Assembly (NCBI GenBank): GCA_946803715.1
Contig: CAMPET010000001.1
Location: 489,952 to 553,951, forward strand
Direction: 5' to 3'
Origin: Beroe ovata
Lineage: Eukaryota; Ctenophora; Nuda; Beroida; Beroidae
Length of the DNA stretch: 64,000 bases
In this document: in pieces, positions 50,632-63,600 of the stretch
How positions within the stretch are numbered: position 1 is the first letter of the stretch
Layout of the letters: each line of letters opens with the position of its first letter
The notes under the pieces: model-generated
Told to the model about the DNA's origin: nothing
Seen by the model: the letters and a program-made list of their open reading frames with translations, nothing else
Databases searched by the model: none
Position numbers and translations under genes: made by a program

Positions 50632-53600
50632 TCACGAAAAGATGTTCAAGCCTCGTATAAACTTTGAGATGATATTTTCTTCTGTTGCTTCATTCCTTCC
50701 CTTCTTCTCTCGTCTTTTGCACTGAAATAATTGAGTTTGAGTAATTATGGGAAGGATTTAAGAAATTAAGAGAAGAATTCAAATTGAAATTCCCGATGTT
50801 TAAACGTTACTGTCAACTAATTTGCAACACCTAAATTCAAAACGTACCGTGGGTGTTGAATTCTCAAACTCTTGGAGTGATTCCTCAATTTCATCTTCTT
50901 TCTCGTCTTCCAATGGCTGTAGAAGCAAGTATATCGAGAAGCAAGTACTTAGAACATCATGAGATTATGATAAACTAGATTCGACAGGAGTGCAAAAACT
51001 CCGTTTCACCCCAACCTCTAGCAATTCCTCGATGGTTATGAACGTGTCAGTATTGTATGCGTGTCTACTGGATGACAACTCTTTGGAGACCAACATGTCG
51101 TTTATAAGTTTGTTCTCTTCCTCTTCCCTTCTCTTACTGTCGTACAACTGTGGTAGAAAACACGTCAGTCATATTATAGGCAGCAGCTAATCAGACTAGG
51201 AATTCGAAAATGAAGTAGCGCAAGACCATCATCAGTAACAGGATCAGTAGCGGGAACATGAGTTAGATTCCATGTTCTCACGATAGGAATCGAGAAGCCA
51301 GACCACCTCAAATTTTATCAACTTATTACTTACCTGTGTAAGAAGATAATCTCTCCGATTAACAACATCGACTTTCCTCAAAATTAGCTCCTCCTCCTCC
51401 TTTTTGTGTCCTTCCGATATCTCGATTTGAGAAATCTCCAGAATGTACCTGGGATTTATCATATGATGAAATTAGTAATTCCGAACGCCCTTTAAATTGA
51501 CGAATTACCAAAAAGAAGAACCTCCCAAACCCACAAAACACAAAGATAGGACCCCGCTCCTCCCCTCCCCCTGCTCCTACCTGAGGTCCCTCTCAATCTG
51601 GTCCTGTTCGTCGAGCAACTGGAGATACTTCTCGCACAGGTGCACCTCATTTTCCCGCCTTGTCAACTCATTCTTGATGTTTACCAGCTCCAGGAACTGC
51701 GACAGCAACGCATCATCTTTCCCCGTACTCCGGAGTTTCTGCTCCACTTCGGCAGCCTCGTTTTCAAATTCCACCAGCTTCTGCTCGAGGAGACTCCGGT
51801 CTCGTTGGATTTTCTGGGCTTGTGCCAAGCGGCGTTGCGTGTGTTTGTTCGACGGCATGAGGAGACGGCGTTTTGCTACTTTACGCTGAGCAGCAGATGT
51901 TATGGGGCGTGCTGTTGATACTCGCTCCTTATCACGTGACACAGTCTTCTTCAGATCGGCCGATACCTCCACCTTCTTCTTTCGCTCCGAATCAGTTTTC
52001 ACATACGACGGTTTCGGCCTTGCAGGTGCTCCCTCCACGGCCGATTTGCCGTCGTTTGCGGAGTACATCGCTATTCTGTCCTGAACAGACATCCTCGGTT
52101 CGGGATCATCTTTCCGCATCTCACTCCTCATCCTCCGACCATGATCAGTTATATAGGAGTCCAGATCGGACATGCTGTGGGAGTGGAATCGGGCAAACTC
52201 TTCTGCTACCGCCGGGCTCACCTTGGGTTTTATCCACTGATTTAGCAATGGTTTAGCCGCAGCCGGGTCTGATTTCTTGACGCCATCACTTATTTTCTTC
52301 TTTGACTCCTCCACAGTTTCGGAAGAGTTCTTAGGAGTATCCTTCCGGTTCGGTGTCACGTTAGACATTGCTCTCTTTGACACCAATGCCTGTGGTGTCC
52401 CCATATCAGCAGCCGAACTCTTAGCTCTACTAATTGCCACGGTTGAAGACTGGTTATCCGAGAATCTTTGGGGAGGAAGTGGTGCTTTGTGAGCTTTAGT
52501 GCTCCGCCTCTTTGGTAGAGCTACTACAGGTGGCAGCAAATCTACCGGGGGCGGGGGCCGCGAGGGTTCTCTTTCTGGCACTTTGCCCGCTATGCTATCG
52601 GGGATTCCCTCTGTCGGTAACTCCTCTTCCATCATCATGGTTCCTGGTGGTGGTGGTGTCACAACTGGTGGTGTCACTGGTGGTGTCATCCTCTCGCCCC
52701 GGGTTGAGGGTGTTCTCGTCTGCACTTTTCCCGGCGACGGAACCTCGCTTATCGTTACTTTAGTTCTACTAGTCGGAGACTTACGGTTGTATATCGGGGT
52801 TGACCTACTCGGAGAACGGGGAGTCTCAGTTTGGATCCTGGTGACAGTATGCTCCGTGGGGGGAGTGGAGGGAATGGGGGGAGTAGTTTGGCTCCTCCCC
52901 CTCGCTGCCCGTGGAGGGGATAGCTCCCTCACTTCGGATATGTTGTCGAGGGGAGCGGGGGAGCCGTACTCCCGTTTGTAATCATTGGGATAAATACAGA
53001 CGGACGCTGCCCGAGGGATTTTCTTCTTGGACTCTTTATTCCGAGATATTTGAACGAGTCCCGAGGAACTTCCCTTCATTTCCCGACTCCGAGCTAGCAC
53101 TTCGTTGAAATGGGTCTTACAGTAGAAATGACCCGGGAGATTTGGATCGTTGGAAGTGATGAGATGGTATGTGGAGGTTTTCAGGACCACGCCGCAGTCC
53201 TCGCAGACGAAACATTTCCGGTGGAAAGCGTAACCTTCCACCGCCACCCGTTTCAGCACTAAGACACTCTGCGAGCATGTGTGACACTTTTGTGACCCCT
53301 TTCCCGGCGTGGGGCCCTTCGGCTTCGCAACCTTTTCCAGGTTTTCAACCTCCGCTATGAATTTCGACTCAGTTTTCTTCCTCAACTTTCTCTGACTCGT
53401 GACACGTTTCTTGATATTCTCGTTAACACTCGGTTCCGGTGTGTGGAACAACATTTCCTCATCTTCATCCAATTTTCGTCCACCATCCGATTTTGGTGTC
53501 ATCTTAGGATGATCATCGACCATGTTTTGAGGTGATTTCGTCGACTTCTTGAGATCATGATCACCTATCATGCTACTCATGGTATCATAAGCGCTATCAT

Positions 53601-56600
53601 TCTGAACTTTCGTGGTTTTGGTGGGCGATGGTTGAGATTTCTTGATCACGGCATTGAGTTGTGATGGTGGGGGTGGTGTCATGAACAAGGGCTCGTCCTC
53701 TTCTTCTTCATCATCGTCTGGCTCATCTGCAAACGGGTTTGTCTCAACTTTGGGAGGGGAGAGTTTCAACTTCTTACTTTCTTCAGATGATGAAGGGGTG
53801 GAGGGCCGGAGCTTTGATTTCTTGCCCTCCGCAGGAGATTTTACGGGTTCTCTTGCATTCACAGGGGATTTGAAAACTTCTTCTCGGTTAACGGGAGACT
53901 TCGTGATTTCTCTATTGACGGGAGATTTCATGACAACTTTGTTTTCTGAGCGAGGTGGGTTTGGAATGGGTGTGCCCTCCGATTTTTCTCGATCTGGTGA
54001 CGTCACTCGTGACTTCTTGTCCTCACCCGAGACTTTCCTCACTTTCTTATCTTCCCCAGACACTTTTTTCGCCTTCTTATCCTCACTTGACATTTTCATA
54101 GCTCTCTTATCCTCACTTGACGCTTTCCTAGCTCTCTTATCCTCACTTGACACTTTCCTAGCTCTCTTATCTTCAGCAGAGATTTTCCTCACTTTTTTAC
54201 TCTCCACCGGAGTTTTTCTGGTCTCAACGTCCACCGGACTGTTTAGCACCAATTTGTTGCTATTTGGGGTGAGCGGTGTTATTTTCCTAGGTTCAGGTGT
54301 CACCGACTTATCTTTCTCCGGAGATTTACCGACCGTCCTCGCTTTCTTTGTCAAAATCTCAACCGGGACTCCGGATGAGATGGGCTCTCGATTAATCCTC
54401 TCATGTGCTTTCTTCAACTCGAGAATAGTCGATATAATCGCCAACAAGTCCGGTCCCGATGGCGGCAACACATCGCCGGATGTTATCGTCTGAATATCCA
54501 ACTCGTTAAACATAACAGTGATAGCGAGATCGACATTTTCCGCAGCTGTGTTCGATTTCACGGCCGCCATATCAATGAGAGCGGGAGCGCAGAGGTGAAC
54601 GAGTCCACATAGGAGCACACCGTCCTTCCAGCAGGTATCGAGGTCGGTGACGGGCAGGTAGGGCAGGATGGGACGGAGTTTATCCCGACACCACTCCAGG
54701 AGCATTTCCTCATCGGTCACTCCCGGTGAGAGAGGTCCTGGGGAGGATAGGAGTGAGGGGGTGAGATGGGGAGGAGGGGTGAGAAGTGGTGTGTGAGAAG
54801 GGGATTAGGGGTGAGAAGTGGGATGGGGGAGGGGAGGAGAAGAGTGAGGGAGTGGGAAGGTGCTGAGGAGGGAGGGAATGGGTTATGGGAAGGAGATGGT
54901 TTGGAGGGGACGTAGTTTTTAGAAAAGGAGAGGTGGTGGGGTGAGAGCCGGGTTCCATGACATAGTCATCGAGGGGACTTGTGGGGGATGTAATGGAGTG
55001 TAATGGATCGACAAGTACGAAAACGGCTAAACACGAATATCTGTTTGTACCTGGATATCATACATGGAGTAATCCGTGAACGCATCGATATGGAATGAAG
55101 AACATACAAAGTTTTTTGGTATACAAGAAAACGTGTGTGTATATAAATTTCAACGGTCGCTGCGAAAGTGCGGGCGAGTAATTTTTCTGCCACGAATTTT
55201 GGGATTCTCATATTATCCAGCTCTTCCCCTTGTGCAGGTGGTATATCGATATCGAATCCGTACAAGGGAAGCTCGGAAATTTCTCGAAAATTCTCTCTGA
55301 CATCGCAGTATAGGTAATCGCTGCCAAAAAATTTGATAGAATCTGGGTTTGCAGTAGTTCTTGTCCAGTTTTTCATTCCATATGAAACGAGTGACGAAAA
55401 CTATTCGTTACTCACTCTTATTCTTCAGAATTGAGTCTGTTGAGGGGTTTTTGGGCTTTCGAGTTCGGGCAAAGGTGTTCTTCTTCCATTGTTTGTGAAC
55501 GGTTTCGGTAGTTTCGCCCGCCAGACGCTTCTTGGGCGGTTTTTCTGCTTCCTTATCCACTGCCCGAACTGAGGAAGAACAATTAGTTTGATGAAATCGC
55601 ACCGTTTGAAGGCACATTTATCCTCCTATTCGAGATTCTGGACACGAGAGGCTTTTCCTGTTTTCCCAAAAACCCACCTTTCTTATTCTCCTTCTCGTCA
55701 AATTCATACAAGTGTGAGATATCCTCAGTAAAATCTGGTATAAAAGTGTACCTGGAATAAGAGAGCGGGGTATCAGATCACTTTTCATTTCAATTAGGGA
55801 ATTATAATTCGAATAGCGGCGCTACTAGATCGCCACGAGATCGAGTTGCAACATTCTTACTCCTTCGTCAACTTTTCGCTCTCATACCTAGTTTTGGGGT
55901 TGACAGTGTACGCACTGTGTTTCTTGTGCATGTTCTCATTGCTGGTCTGATGCAGGATTTGGAACAGAGACATTCGTTCTTGGAGCAGTTTCTTTGGGCT
56001 CGCACCTGGGAGGGAAGTTAGGGTCATTTTGGAGTTTCGAGTTGAGGTTGCAATTCAGCGTCTTTCATATTTCATGTAAATCTCTGTAAATCTCTGTCAT
56101 CAGGGCTTACCCAGCTGATGCTGCTTCACCATCCACATGAGATCCATGCATGAGAGAAATCCACGAGCACATCCTGTTCCGAGGGGCCAGAACGGCTGAG
56201 ATCAGCGAGAATTATGAATTGTGAGCACAACATATTGAGAGTTATGAATTACGATAAAAGCACAACATATTGAGAGTTGAGACATGAGAACGAGCAACAA
56301 TTTATGATCGAGTTATTCTTTTTCCGCCCTTCCATCGATGAAAATCCTCCTCTCACCATGAAAATTGAAATACCTCATTGACATGCGACGCGATTCTAAG
56401 GAATCTAGCGCTACAATAGTACCTCCATGAGAGCATCCCCAACCAATCCCACGATCAGTCTCTTGCCCGCCCTCTCGAGTATCCTAGCGGCATACTCGGC
56501 ACTGTACATGGAGGTGAAGTCGAATATGGCAACATCCTCCTTCCCTGTATCTGGAGACAGAGAGAGGGGAGAGGGAGTGGTGGGTAGGTTATACGGGGAG

Positions 56601-59600
56601 AGGGAGAGAAATGATATTTGTCAATTTTTCTCTTTCGCCCATGAAAGAAGCAATATCCACGGGGATATTCAATCAAATCAATCATTATGGTCAAAGTTAG
56701 ATAGGGGTAAAGTTTCTTTTTCAGATTGAATTAGCAGTGAGCTATGAAATCGGGAATCGCAGTTTAAACCAGTTTTTACCTGGATTGATAGCCAGGTCAC
56801 TGTGGGGTAGACCAGCACTAAAATCCGCCGCTTGTTGAACAAATTGTTGTAGTTTGGGGATATCCACGTTTTGATACGACAGAAGGTCCATTACGTCACT
56901 GTGATCCTGCATGATGAGATTTTCTAAATTCATTTTCCCAAACTTGGCAACTTCTTTAGTTACAGTTCCTCAGCATAGTGGGGAGAAGATTTGTCACGTT
57001 ATTGAAGTCGAAATTCTAGCTCCAAAACTTCGCTATTTTTCTTGTTCCCAGCTTGGAAAAGCACAAAAAGTCGGCGACTCTATTTACCTTTTTCAGTACT
57101 CCTTTCAGTAGTAAAGACTGTTTCTTAGCAGTCATAACAAAGTAGTGTGTGTCGTCCTGAAATAAGGGCTTTTCAGATACCATTTCAACCATCATCGAGT
57201 TAGACATGATAGCGGTAAAAATCCCAGTACTTTTCCTCAAACCTTGTAGTAAACGATGTTTTCCAAGTCGATGTCCGTTTCTGTTTTCAAATCAGCAAAG
57301 AATTTCTGGTTGAAAAGTGCCGCAACACCACTAATCTCCTCAATCTTGGCTTCCTCATCAGAGTTATTGTTGATGAAGTTCGCCGTTATTCCTGAAAAAT
57401 GAAAAAATCTTCGGTTTTGGAACGAAATCATTCCGATAGAAGTTGTAGTGCCTTCTGGCGATCGATCAATATTTCTTACCTATCGCAAGTTTTGCCCTGA
57501 ATTCTTTTCTCTGAAACCCAGGAATAGAGTTCCTCTTACCATCAGCTCCCACTAGAACCTGAAAATGGAAGACGTTGAGAATTTCCCCCGAAAATTTTAC
57601 TGACAAACTTTTCTTTCACTCCGTCGAAAAAGTACAAAAAATTCGCGACGCGCATACCATGCGTTCCAAAATAGGATTGAACGTTGTGCGGGTTTTCCAG
57701 AAATCTTGCGTCGCGCGCTACGTACACGCGCAAAAAATGGCGGTCTTTCGGTCAGCTGATAGCCGCGATGGCCGTTATGACATCTCTCAGTATGTCAGTA
57801 TATACGCGGGATGATAAATTTGTACCTCATTGAAATATGAATTAATATTTCGTATGTGTGCGTGTGTTTACTTACAACACCTGTCACAGGCATTCACAAT
57901 GAATTATGGTGAAACCGTGTGAAACAAAGGTGGAATTTGGGTGCGGCTTAACAATTCTCGCTTACGTGAAAGTCTGTAGATTCAATCTTAGTGATGCTCG
58001 GTTTAACTGATATCCTCCAGCCGTAGCCATTGATCGGTTCCAGGTATTCAACGTAGGCAGTGTTAGTGTATACTTCCACGCCCAACACTAACGCTATTTT
58101 CAGGAGAATGAGCTGCAATCTCTTGATACCTGGAAGAGAATATGGTATTGACACCACTGCGATGTGAGATCTAAATTTGAACACATTGACACCAGTTCAT
58201 TTAAAGTTGTTTGACAACCTATTTTGCTCTATACATAAAAATGCGTTGACACCACTCAACCCTGACACTTCTAACTTGACATCCCTCCATCTGAACACCA
58301 CTTTTCTGACACCACTCAACCCTGACACCACACAACCCTGACACCACTCTTCTGACACCAGTATATGAGAGTTCTGACTCCATCATAACTCATATGTCGG
58401 ATGTACGTCAAATACACACAATATTTACATGTTCTCTGATGTTCTCTTACTGCCGTGATATGATAAACTGAAGCCATACTGAGAAATTTTAATATTCTCT
58501 CCTTATACACACATGGACATTGGACACACACACGGACACAAACACGGACACACAGACACACGCACACGTACATACACAGAATCAAATACGACACAAAACT
58601 TACTGATGTGATCTAGCGACCCTGCGCAAAACTTTCCAAATAACTTCTTAACCCCCAGATTCCTGAACAAGTGAAATTTCTGTGAAATGAGAGCATAACG
58701 GAGTGAAATGGCAGTGAAATGTGAAATTTCAGTCGGAAATACGACTGTGTATGGGAAATTACTGAACTAGATTATATGAATGCTCTTCTGCGAGGAAAAT
58801 AGTAATTCAATAGCAGCTATTTGCATTAATAACAGTGGCCACATACATGTGAAGTTCACGTACATATTATATTCTCCTCATTTCCGCAAGAAAAAATGGA
58901 CTCATGGGAGACTGTATGGAAATCAAATCAGAAATTGCGTCCCAATTGAAGACGTCTCCTTCATAATGATGTCACTACTGACTATAAACTGCAAACTTTT
59001 GACGTCTTTACTAAATATAACACTGAGAGTACATCACAACATGAGGCAATCACCAATGATGACATCATCATACCTGAGATCATGTATAAGATAGGGCCAC
59101 AAGTGGAGTACATTATTCCGTGTGAATTTGTCCCTTTTCTCCGCGAGAACGACACGAGCACCACACAGCGCTGCCTCAATCGCAAGTCGGAGACCGCACG
59201 GTCCTGCGAGAGAGAGAGAGAAAGTGAGAAACATAGAAAATGAGAAACATAGAAAATGAGAAGGAAGGGTGTCATCTAAGAGAGAAAGTGAGAACAGGGT
59301 TAGGAGATGAGAAAATATGTGTATTGAGGCACTCAATTTCTGTTGGTCTATTATACTGAACCGGAACTCCACGGCTGCGATTCCTTGTTTAACTTGCCGT
59401 ACACAGAGGAAGTGAGAAGGGGGGATTTAGGTGAGGCAGTGCTACACTATTGGTTCCTTATGATTCATAAGTTATGAGTGTGTTGGATAAGAAACAAACT
59501 GAGAGGGTAAGATGACTATATTGAGAAGTTTTGAGGAGTTTAAATCAATTATGAGATGGGGGAATACTGAATATTGATTGAGGGTTGACTAATCAAGTCG

Positions 59601-60557
59601 TTTTTCATCAATCCCACTTTTTCGTGTGCCACCCCAACTCACCTGCTCCCACAATAAACACATTACAGTCCCTGCACGCAGACACACCACTAGCATATTC
59701 CTTGACGTTCAGCCGGCGGGTTAGTATCTCCAGGAAAGACGTTACCTTCCATGATGTGAACCGTTTCTTGAGCTCACTGAGAGAAAGAGGAAAGTCAGTG
59801 TCTGTTGGCTTAAATCGACGTTTGGTGCTGTGGTGGGAGAAGACGAAATATGATTATGTTGCAAGAGTTTCACAACAAAATGCGACTTTTTGATTGCAGA
59901 ATATTATTTTCTTTACCGGGAGCACGAAAAGGCGTTCTTTATAAGGTCTGATCATCAAGCCACACCAGGCGAGAATTAATTTCGTTATCAAAGAACAGAA
60001 TAATAGTATGATAAGTTGACTGATTGTTGATTTGGAATAAGCACCGTGAATAAGGTGACTTTGATCACACTCAGACATACACTACTCGCCCCACACAAAT
60101 ACAGTGCACACACAGACATACACTACTCGCCCCCACACAAATACAGTGCACACTCAGACATACACTACTCGCCCCCGCACAAATACAGTGCACACACAGT
60201 GTGGTTTCGCGTGTGTGTCTTTGTGTGTGTATCACACATACACACACACATACACACACACACACACACACATACAGACATACAGACAAACACACACACA
60301 CAATTTACCCGAAGAATTGGTGGTGAGGGGTATTCTGTAGCTGTAGTTCTTGTCGCAGGAATGAAAACTGCTGAAGTGCTTCCTGGAGGGTCTGATCTGA
60401 TAAATGGGGACAGGATGAGAATGAACCTCAATGGACAAAGCCTATAAAAGTGACATTTGTTTCCCCCATTACCTACCACAAAACCCAACTCACCAATATA
60501 GAGGAATTGTGTTAGTAGCTGCTCAGCAGGATTCACATCATCAGCATCCTTTTCCAT
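50632..60557 (-). CDS. MICAL: MICAL: F-actin methionine monooxygenase with CH, LIM and bMERB domains (20 coding exons, complete)
   Basis: Family role: an FAD/NADPH monooxygenase that oxidises actin methionines and disassembles filaments downstream of plexins and Rabs. Exons, in transcript order: 60557-60494, 60396-60309, 59776-59643, 59203-59074, 58662-58604, 58129-57966, 57558-57480, 57391-57243, 57156-57088, 56906-56780, 56550-56423, 56195-56111, 56005-55888, 55751-55678, 55568-55416, 54737-51581, 51448-51334, 51147-51016, 50916-50848, 50721-50632. They sum to 5184 nt (1727 aa plus stop) and every phase closes. What is seen: FAD fingerprint GAGPCG at residues 94-99, [15 protein letters not shown] just after it, VGADGKRN (DG motif) near 216-223, VGLVGD (GD motif) ending at 393, then PFWPLGTG with Trp400. 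The CH domain is at about 550-655, the LIM at 1025-1083 and the bMERB coiled coil from about 1492. The ATG at 60557-60555 is preceded in frame by two TAG codons. The CH-LIM linker (about 370 aa) looks longer than in the vertebrate proteins I recall. Family identity is near certain; exon 18 ends at a less usual GTTGGG donor. Confidence 0.95.
51581..54737 (-). CDS. MICAL: MICAL exon 16: giant 3157-nt exon carrying CH, linker, LIM and start of bMERB
   Basis: This one exon encodes residues 541-1592. The CH domain begins around [16 protein letters not shown], preceded by the RPLSPG stretch made by joining to exon 15. The LIM domain has the full zinc ligand set: CHTC, then [10 protein letters not shown], and a closing CKTH (Cys1025 to His1083). 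Between CH and LIM is a disordered Lys/Ser/Glu/Pro linker with two internal repeat families. Between LIM and the coiled coil is a second, Pro/Ser/Thr-rich linker with PPTP- and TPPVTPP-like runs, which could bind SH3 domains as CasL binds vertebrate MICAL1 (inference). The exon starts after a CCCCAG acceptor and ends at CAG/GTAGGA. All the domains after the monooxygenase except the C-terminal tail therefore sit in one exon, while the catalytic domain is spread over 15 small ones. Confidence 0.93.
53820..53945 (-). repeat. KSPVNRE-type coding repeat in MICAL linker
   Basis: Four copies of a K-S-P-[V/A]-[N/E] motif lie at roughly residues 805-847: [19 protein letters not shown], then [18 protein letters not shown]. 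Each KSP is a potential proline-directed phosphorylation site (inference from the motif). The DNA copies share an ACGGGAGAYTT-like core on the + strand. This family is separate from the EDK repeat just N-terminal to it. Confidence 0.8.
54010..54205 (-). repeat. 30-bp coding tandem repeat in MICAL linker (10-residue KxSxEDK units)
   Basis: Six to seven units of about 10 residues lie at residues 718-785. The pattern is [R/K]K-x-S-[S/A/G]-E-D-K-[R/K]-[A/V], for example [10 protein letters not shown] followed by [10 protein letters not shown]. On the + strand the unit reads as a TTATCCTCACTTGAC core every 30 bp. The middle copies are nearly identical at the DNA level, which points to recent slippage or unequal exchange. 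The segment is highly charged, contains regular serines in basic context and is probably disordered. Confidence 0.85.
58170..58365 (+). repeat. Degenerate GACACCAC array in MICAL intron 5
   Basis: TGACACCACTC and TTGACACCA units recur irregularly about every 12-40 bp. The same motif crowds introns or flanks at 27390-27595, 45370-45520 (reverse orientation, GTGGTGTCAAGG) and 60577-60655. It is not a simple microsatellite. Confidence 0.7.
60094..60303 (+). repeat. Minisatellite plus CA microsatellite in MICAL intron 2
   Basis: Three copies of a roughly 36-bp unit, built around ACATACACTACTCGCCCC and AATACAGTGCACAC, run into GTGTGTCTTTGTGTG and (CA)n. The first copy starts at about 60075. Confidence 0.92.
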
Positions 60558-60576
60558 AGCGACATGTTGTCGTTGT

Positions 60577-60655
60577 CTTGACACCACCTACTACTGGACA
60601 CGACAACCGACGTGGTGTGTCAACACGATACCACCACTGCTCTTCTTGACATGTG
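60577..60655. repeat. GACACCAC motif cluster just upstream of the MICAL start
   Basis: TTGACACCACC, GTGGTGTGTCAACAC and GATACCACCACTG fall within 100 bp upstream of the MICAL ATG, in both orientations. Confidence 0.55.
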
Positions 60656-61974
60656 TCAACAGCTATACGCAAGAGTCAGAGATAGAGAATCGCGACTATT
60701 TCGACAGAATTGTTAGTCTGTCATGATCTCGGGATATCATCATAAATGTGAGTTGGAAGAAAGTTTGCGGGAAAATCATTGGTCGATGTTTACTGTTATC
60801 AGTGCATCGCAACCATTTCTTTCTCTGCTATTTCACATTGCATGCTCGACTTCAAATTACACATTTCTCGTGCATTAGTGAAGGCTGATGCAGATAATTG
60901 TGCTTAGCACATTTACTCAGACATGTTTCAATATATCGTACAAGGATTTTTGGATCCCTAATAATATGCTCCTCTGATGTCTCTCTCTTGCCACAGATCA
61001 GTGATTCTGCAGATCATACACCCACTACCCAACTGTTGCAAGAAGATAATGTCTTCTCAACCCATATCAGAATAGACAATGAGCACTACTGCAGGTATTA
61101 TAGTATCATATATCATAATCCAGGACCATAAAACCCGATATACCATGACAATGATCAGCATTTATCATGGCCCTGAACACCACATACCGCAAAGTAGCAC
61201 CTGGATACTAACAATTCTACCAGCTGTCTTCTATCAAATCTCCCGATGGGAAAAGGATTTTCTGAGATCCGAAACAGGTTTCAAAAAGACTCGATCCCAT
61301 GATTCACTTCACTATGATAAATCCCACTATAACCCACTTAACTATAATAAACTCTTGTCAATGCTGGAGTTTTGCCAACTCTTGGCAGTTATCCAGAATC
61401 TACTCGACAACAATCGATAAGTAGTTGGGCGGGCATGCACCCTCCAAAAGTGCTAATAATAAATACAATGTGCAAGCCTACCACTCTATGAGTGTGTGTG
61501 TGTGTCTGTGTGTTTGAGTGGGTGTGTCTGTGTGTCTACTGTCTGTGTATGTGTGTGTGTGTGAAGTATGTTAAGCATTCAATGAACTGTACAAAATATG
61601 CTTCTATCATTTTTGATGATTTTTTCATGGTCATAAGGCTATTCAAAGACTTGAATTTGTCCTATTCCAGTTACCGTTCTTGAATTCTTTAACATTTCTA
61701 CCCTACTATGAACATAACATATGATAACAATAGGATAAGCCCTACAGAAACACCGTGAATAGTAGTTAGTTACTACAATAAAATGTTAAGAGTAAACATG
61801 ATATCATATGCTGACCATTGTAAAGTAGAATAATGGACTAATCACCACACAAACACGCACACACATAACACACAAATATCTTCTGAAGAGGAGCTTTAAA
61901 TTTGGCGGGAAAACTTAACATCATGCATGTGTAACACTCAGTCACTTGATGTGCAGCGGACAGGCCCCTGGATA

Positions 61975-62045
61975 TGTATACCCATATTTGGTCTAATTAG
62001 TGGGGACACACCTGGATTTTAGAGACCACTGGGAAGTGGTAGGTA
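61975..62045 (+). repeat. Dispersed repeat fragment (copy 2)
   Basis: Partner of the fragment at 8135. It shares the CATATTTGGT...TTAGTGGG core and a downstream GGTAG block. No coding content. Confidence 0.5.
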
Positions 62046-63337
62046 ATTGCGGGACCAGAAATTTTATCGCGCCGTCCGTACACGTTAGGAGACATATTCC
62101 TGACAAACCAACTCTCAGACCACTCTCACACAGAACACTCTGGTAACGGAATTCTAATTCTACGTGTCAGCTTTGCGGAATTCTGGCATCTCTCATCATG
62201 ACTTTGGAGTCGTGACTAACCCAAATTGCAACATACGTTTGTATGCGAAATATTTTCAATTTCCCGGAGCAAAATGTCGACGTGACCGCAGCGTTGGATA
62301 TTCCGTGATTATTCTCGTTGAAAATACTGCTTTCTTCAAACCACATTATGAATAAAATACCGATTTTAATATGCATGATTAAAAATTCTAAGCGGTAGGT
62401 ACATGAATACCTGCTGAAAACAGTTTTCAGCTGGCTGTTGGATTTATGTACATTGTACAAGTGAATGAGAACTTTAGTCCGCCTGGTCTATAAATATCCA
62501 TATCGCAAATCCATAATGAAGTTAAGAGTTGTGTATGTGAAGTCTAAATCGGTCCAACACGCACGCACATATACACAAACACGCATACACATTACACAAA
62601 CACACACAGTACACACACAAACACACACACAAGGTTATACTTTTATCAGACTGTTTACTCGGGACAAATATTCCATGGACTACAATTCTTGAACCAAAGC
62701 AATTTCACCATTCCTAAACATGACTACATGACTACATGTAGTAACGTCAAGTAACCACAATCCAAAGTGAACAAGGCTGAACAAATTCTAGTGACGAGGG
62801 TTGAGTGAACACAAACAAAAGATCAAGTCTCTAAGAAAATGAAAGTGCGTCAGTTGTAACAGTCAAAGAGAGAGTGAATCTACATTTTACAATAATAACT
62901 GGGCGTAGTGGTGGGGCGTGATTAACGAGAGGAGTACAAAAATTGGTTGTGGAGGGTCAACCCTCGCTTTCTAGAGGTCTTGCTATGACTTTCGCGATGA
63001 CTCATGGAAGAAATGCAAAGAAAAGTGTCACACACGTTTTTCTTCACGCACCTACATACATTTTTTGGGAAACAGTGATAGAATAAATTTCAAATCTCCG
63101 TGAAAAACAATCGAAAGAAGGTGGGAGCGGGGAGGGCGTTCCCCGAGAATTTCTTATGAAATATTTGCCAGAAGGAGCCGTTGAAATTGAGTATAATATA
63201 GATGCTATGATAGAATTGCAATTGGTAGGAATGCAGTGATCCCAATGCAGATCTTTTGTTTTGGAACAGGCTTGACAATGGCACATTTAATTGTTCGGTC
63301 TCTGGATAAAAATTGCAGGAGGAACAAACAGACAAAC

Positions 63338-63550
63338 ACACAAAAACAAACACATACAGTACACACACATACACACACACAAACACACACTAACAATCAC
63401 ACACATACATACACACACTCACAATCACACTAACCTACACACACACACAGACACACAGACACACACAAACACACGCGCGCGCGCGCGCGTGACATACACT
63501 CACAAGCACACACACACATATACATACATACACACAGTACACACACACAN

Positions 63551-63596
<46 letters not shown>

Positions 63597-63600
63597 AAAG
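63338..63600 (+). repeat. Long compound CA microsatellite
   Basis: CA-rich for about 260 bp with ACAGTACACAC interruptions, a (CG)n core at about 63474-63489 and one N at 63550. Confidence 0.96.

Noticed and set aside
53642-54493. 283-codon plus-strand frame
   Set aside because: Antisense shadow of the MICAL linker; its Ser/Leu/Thr repeats mirror the EDK and KSP repeats on the other strand.
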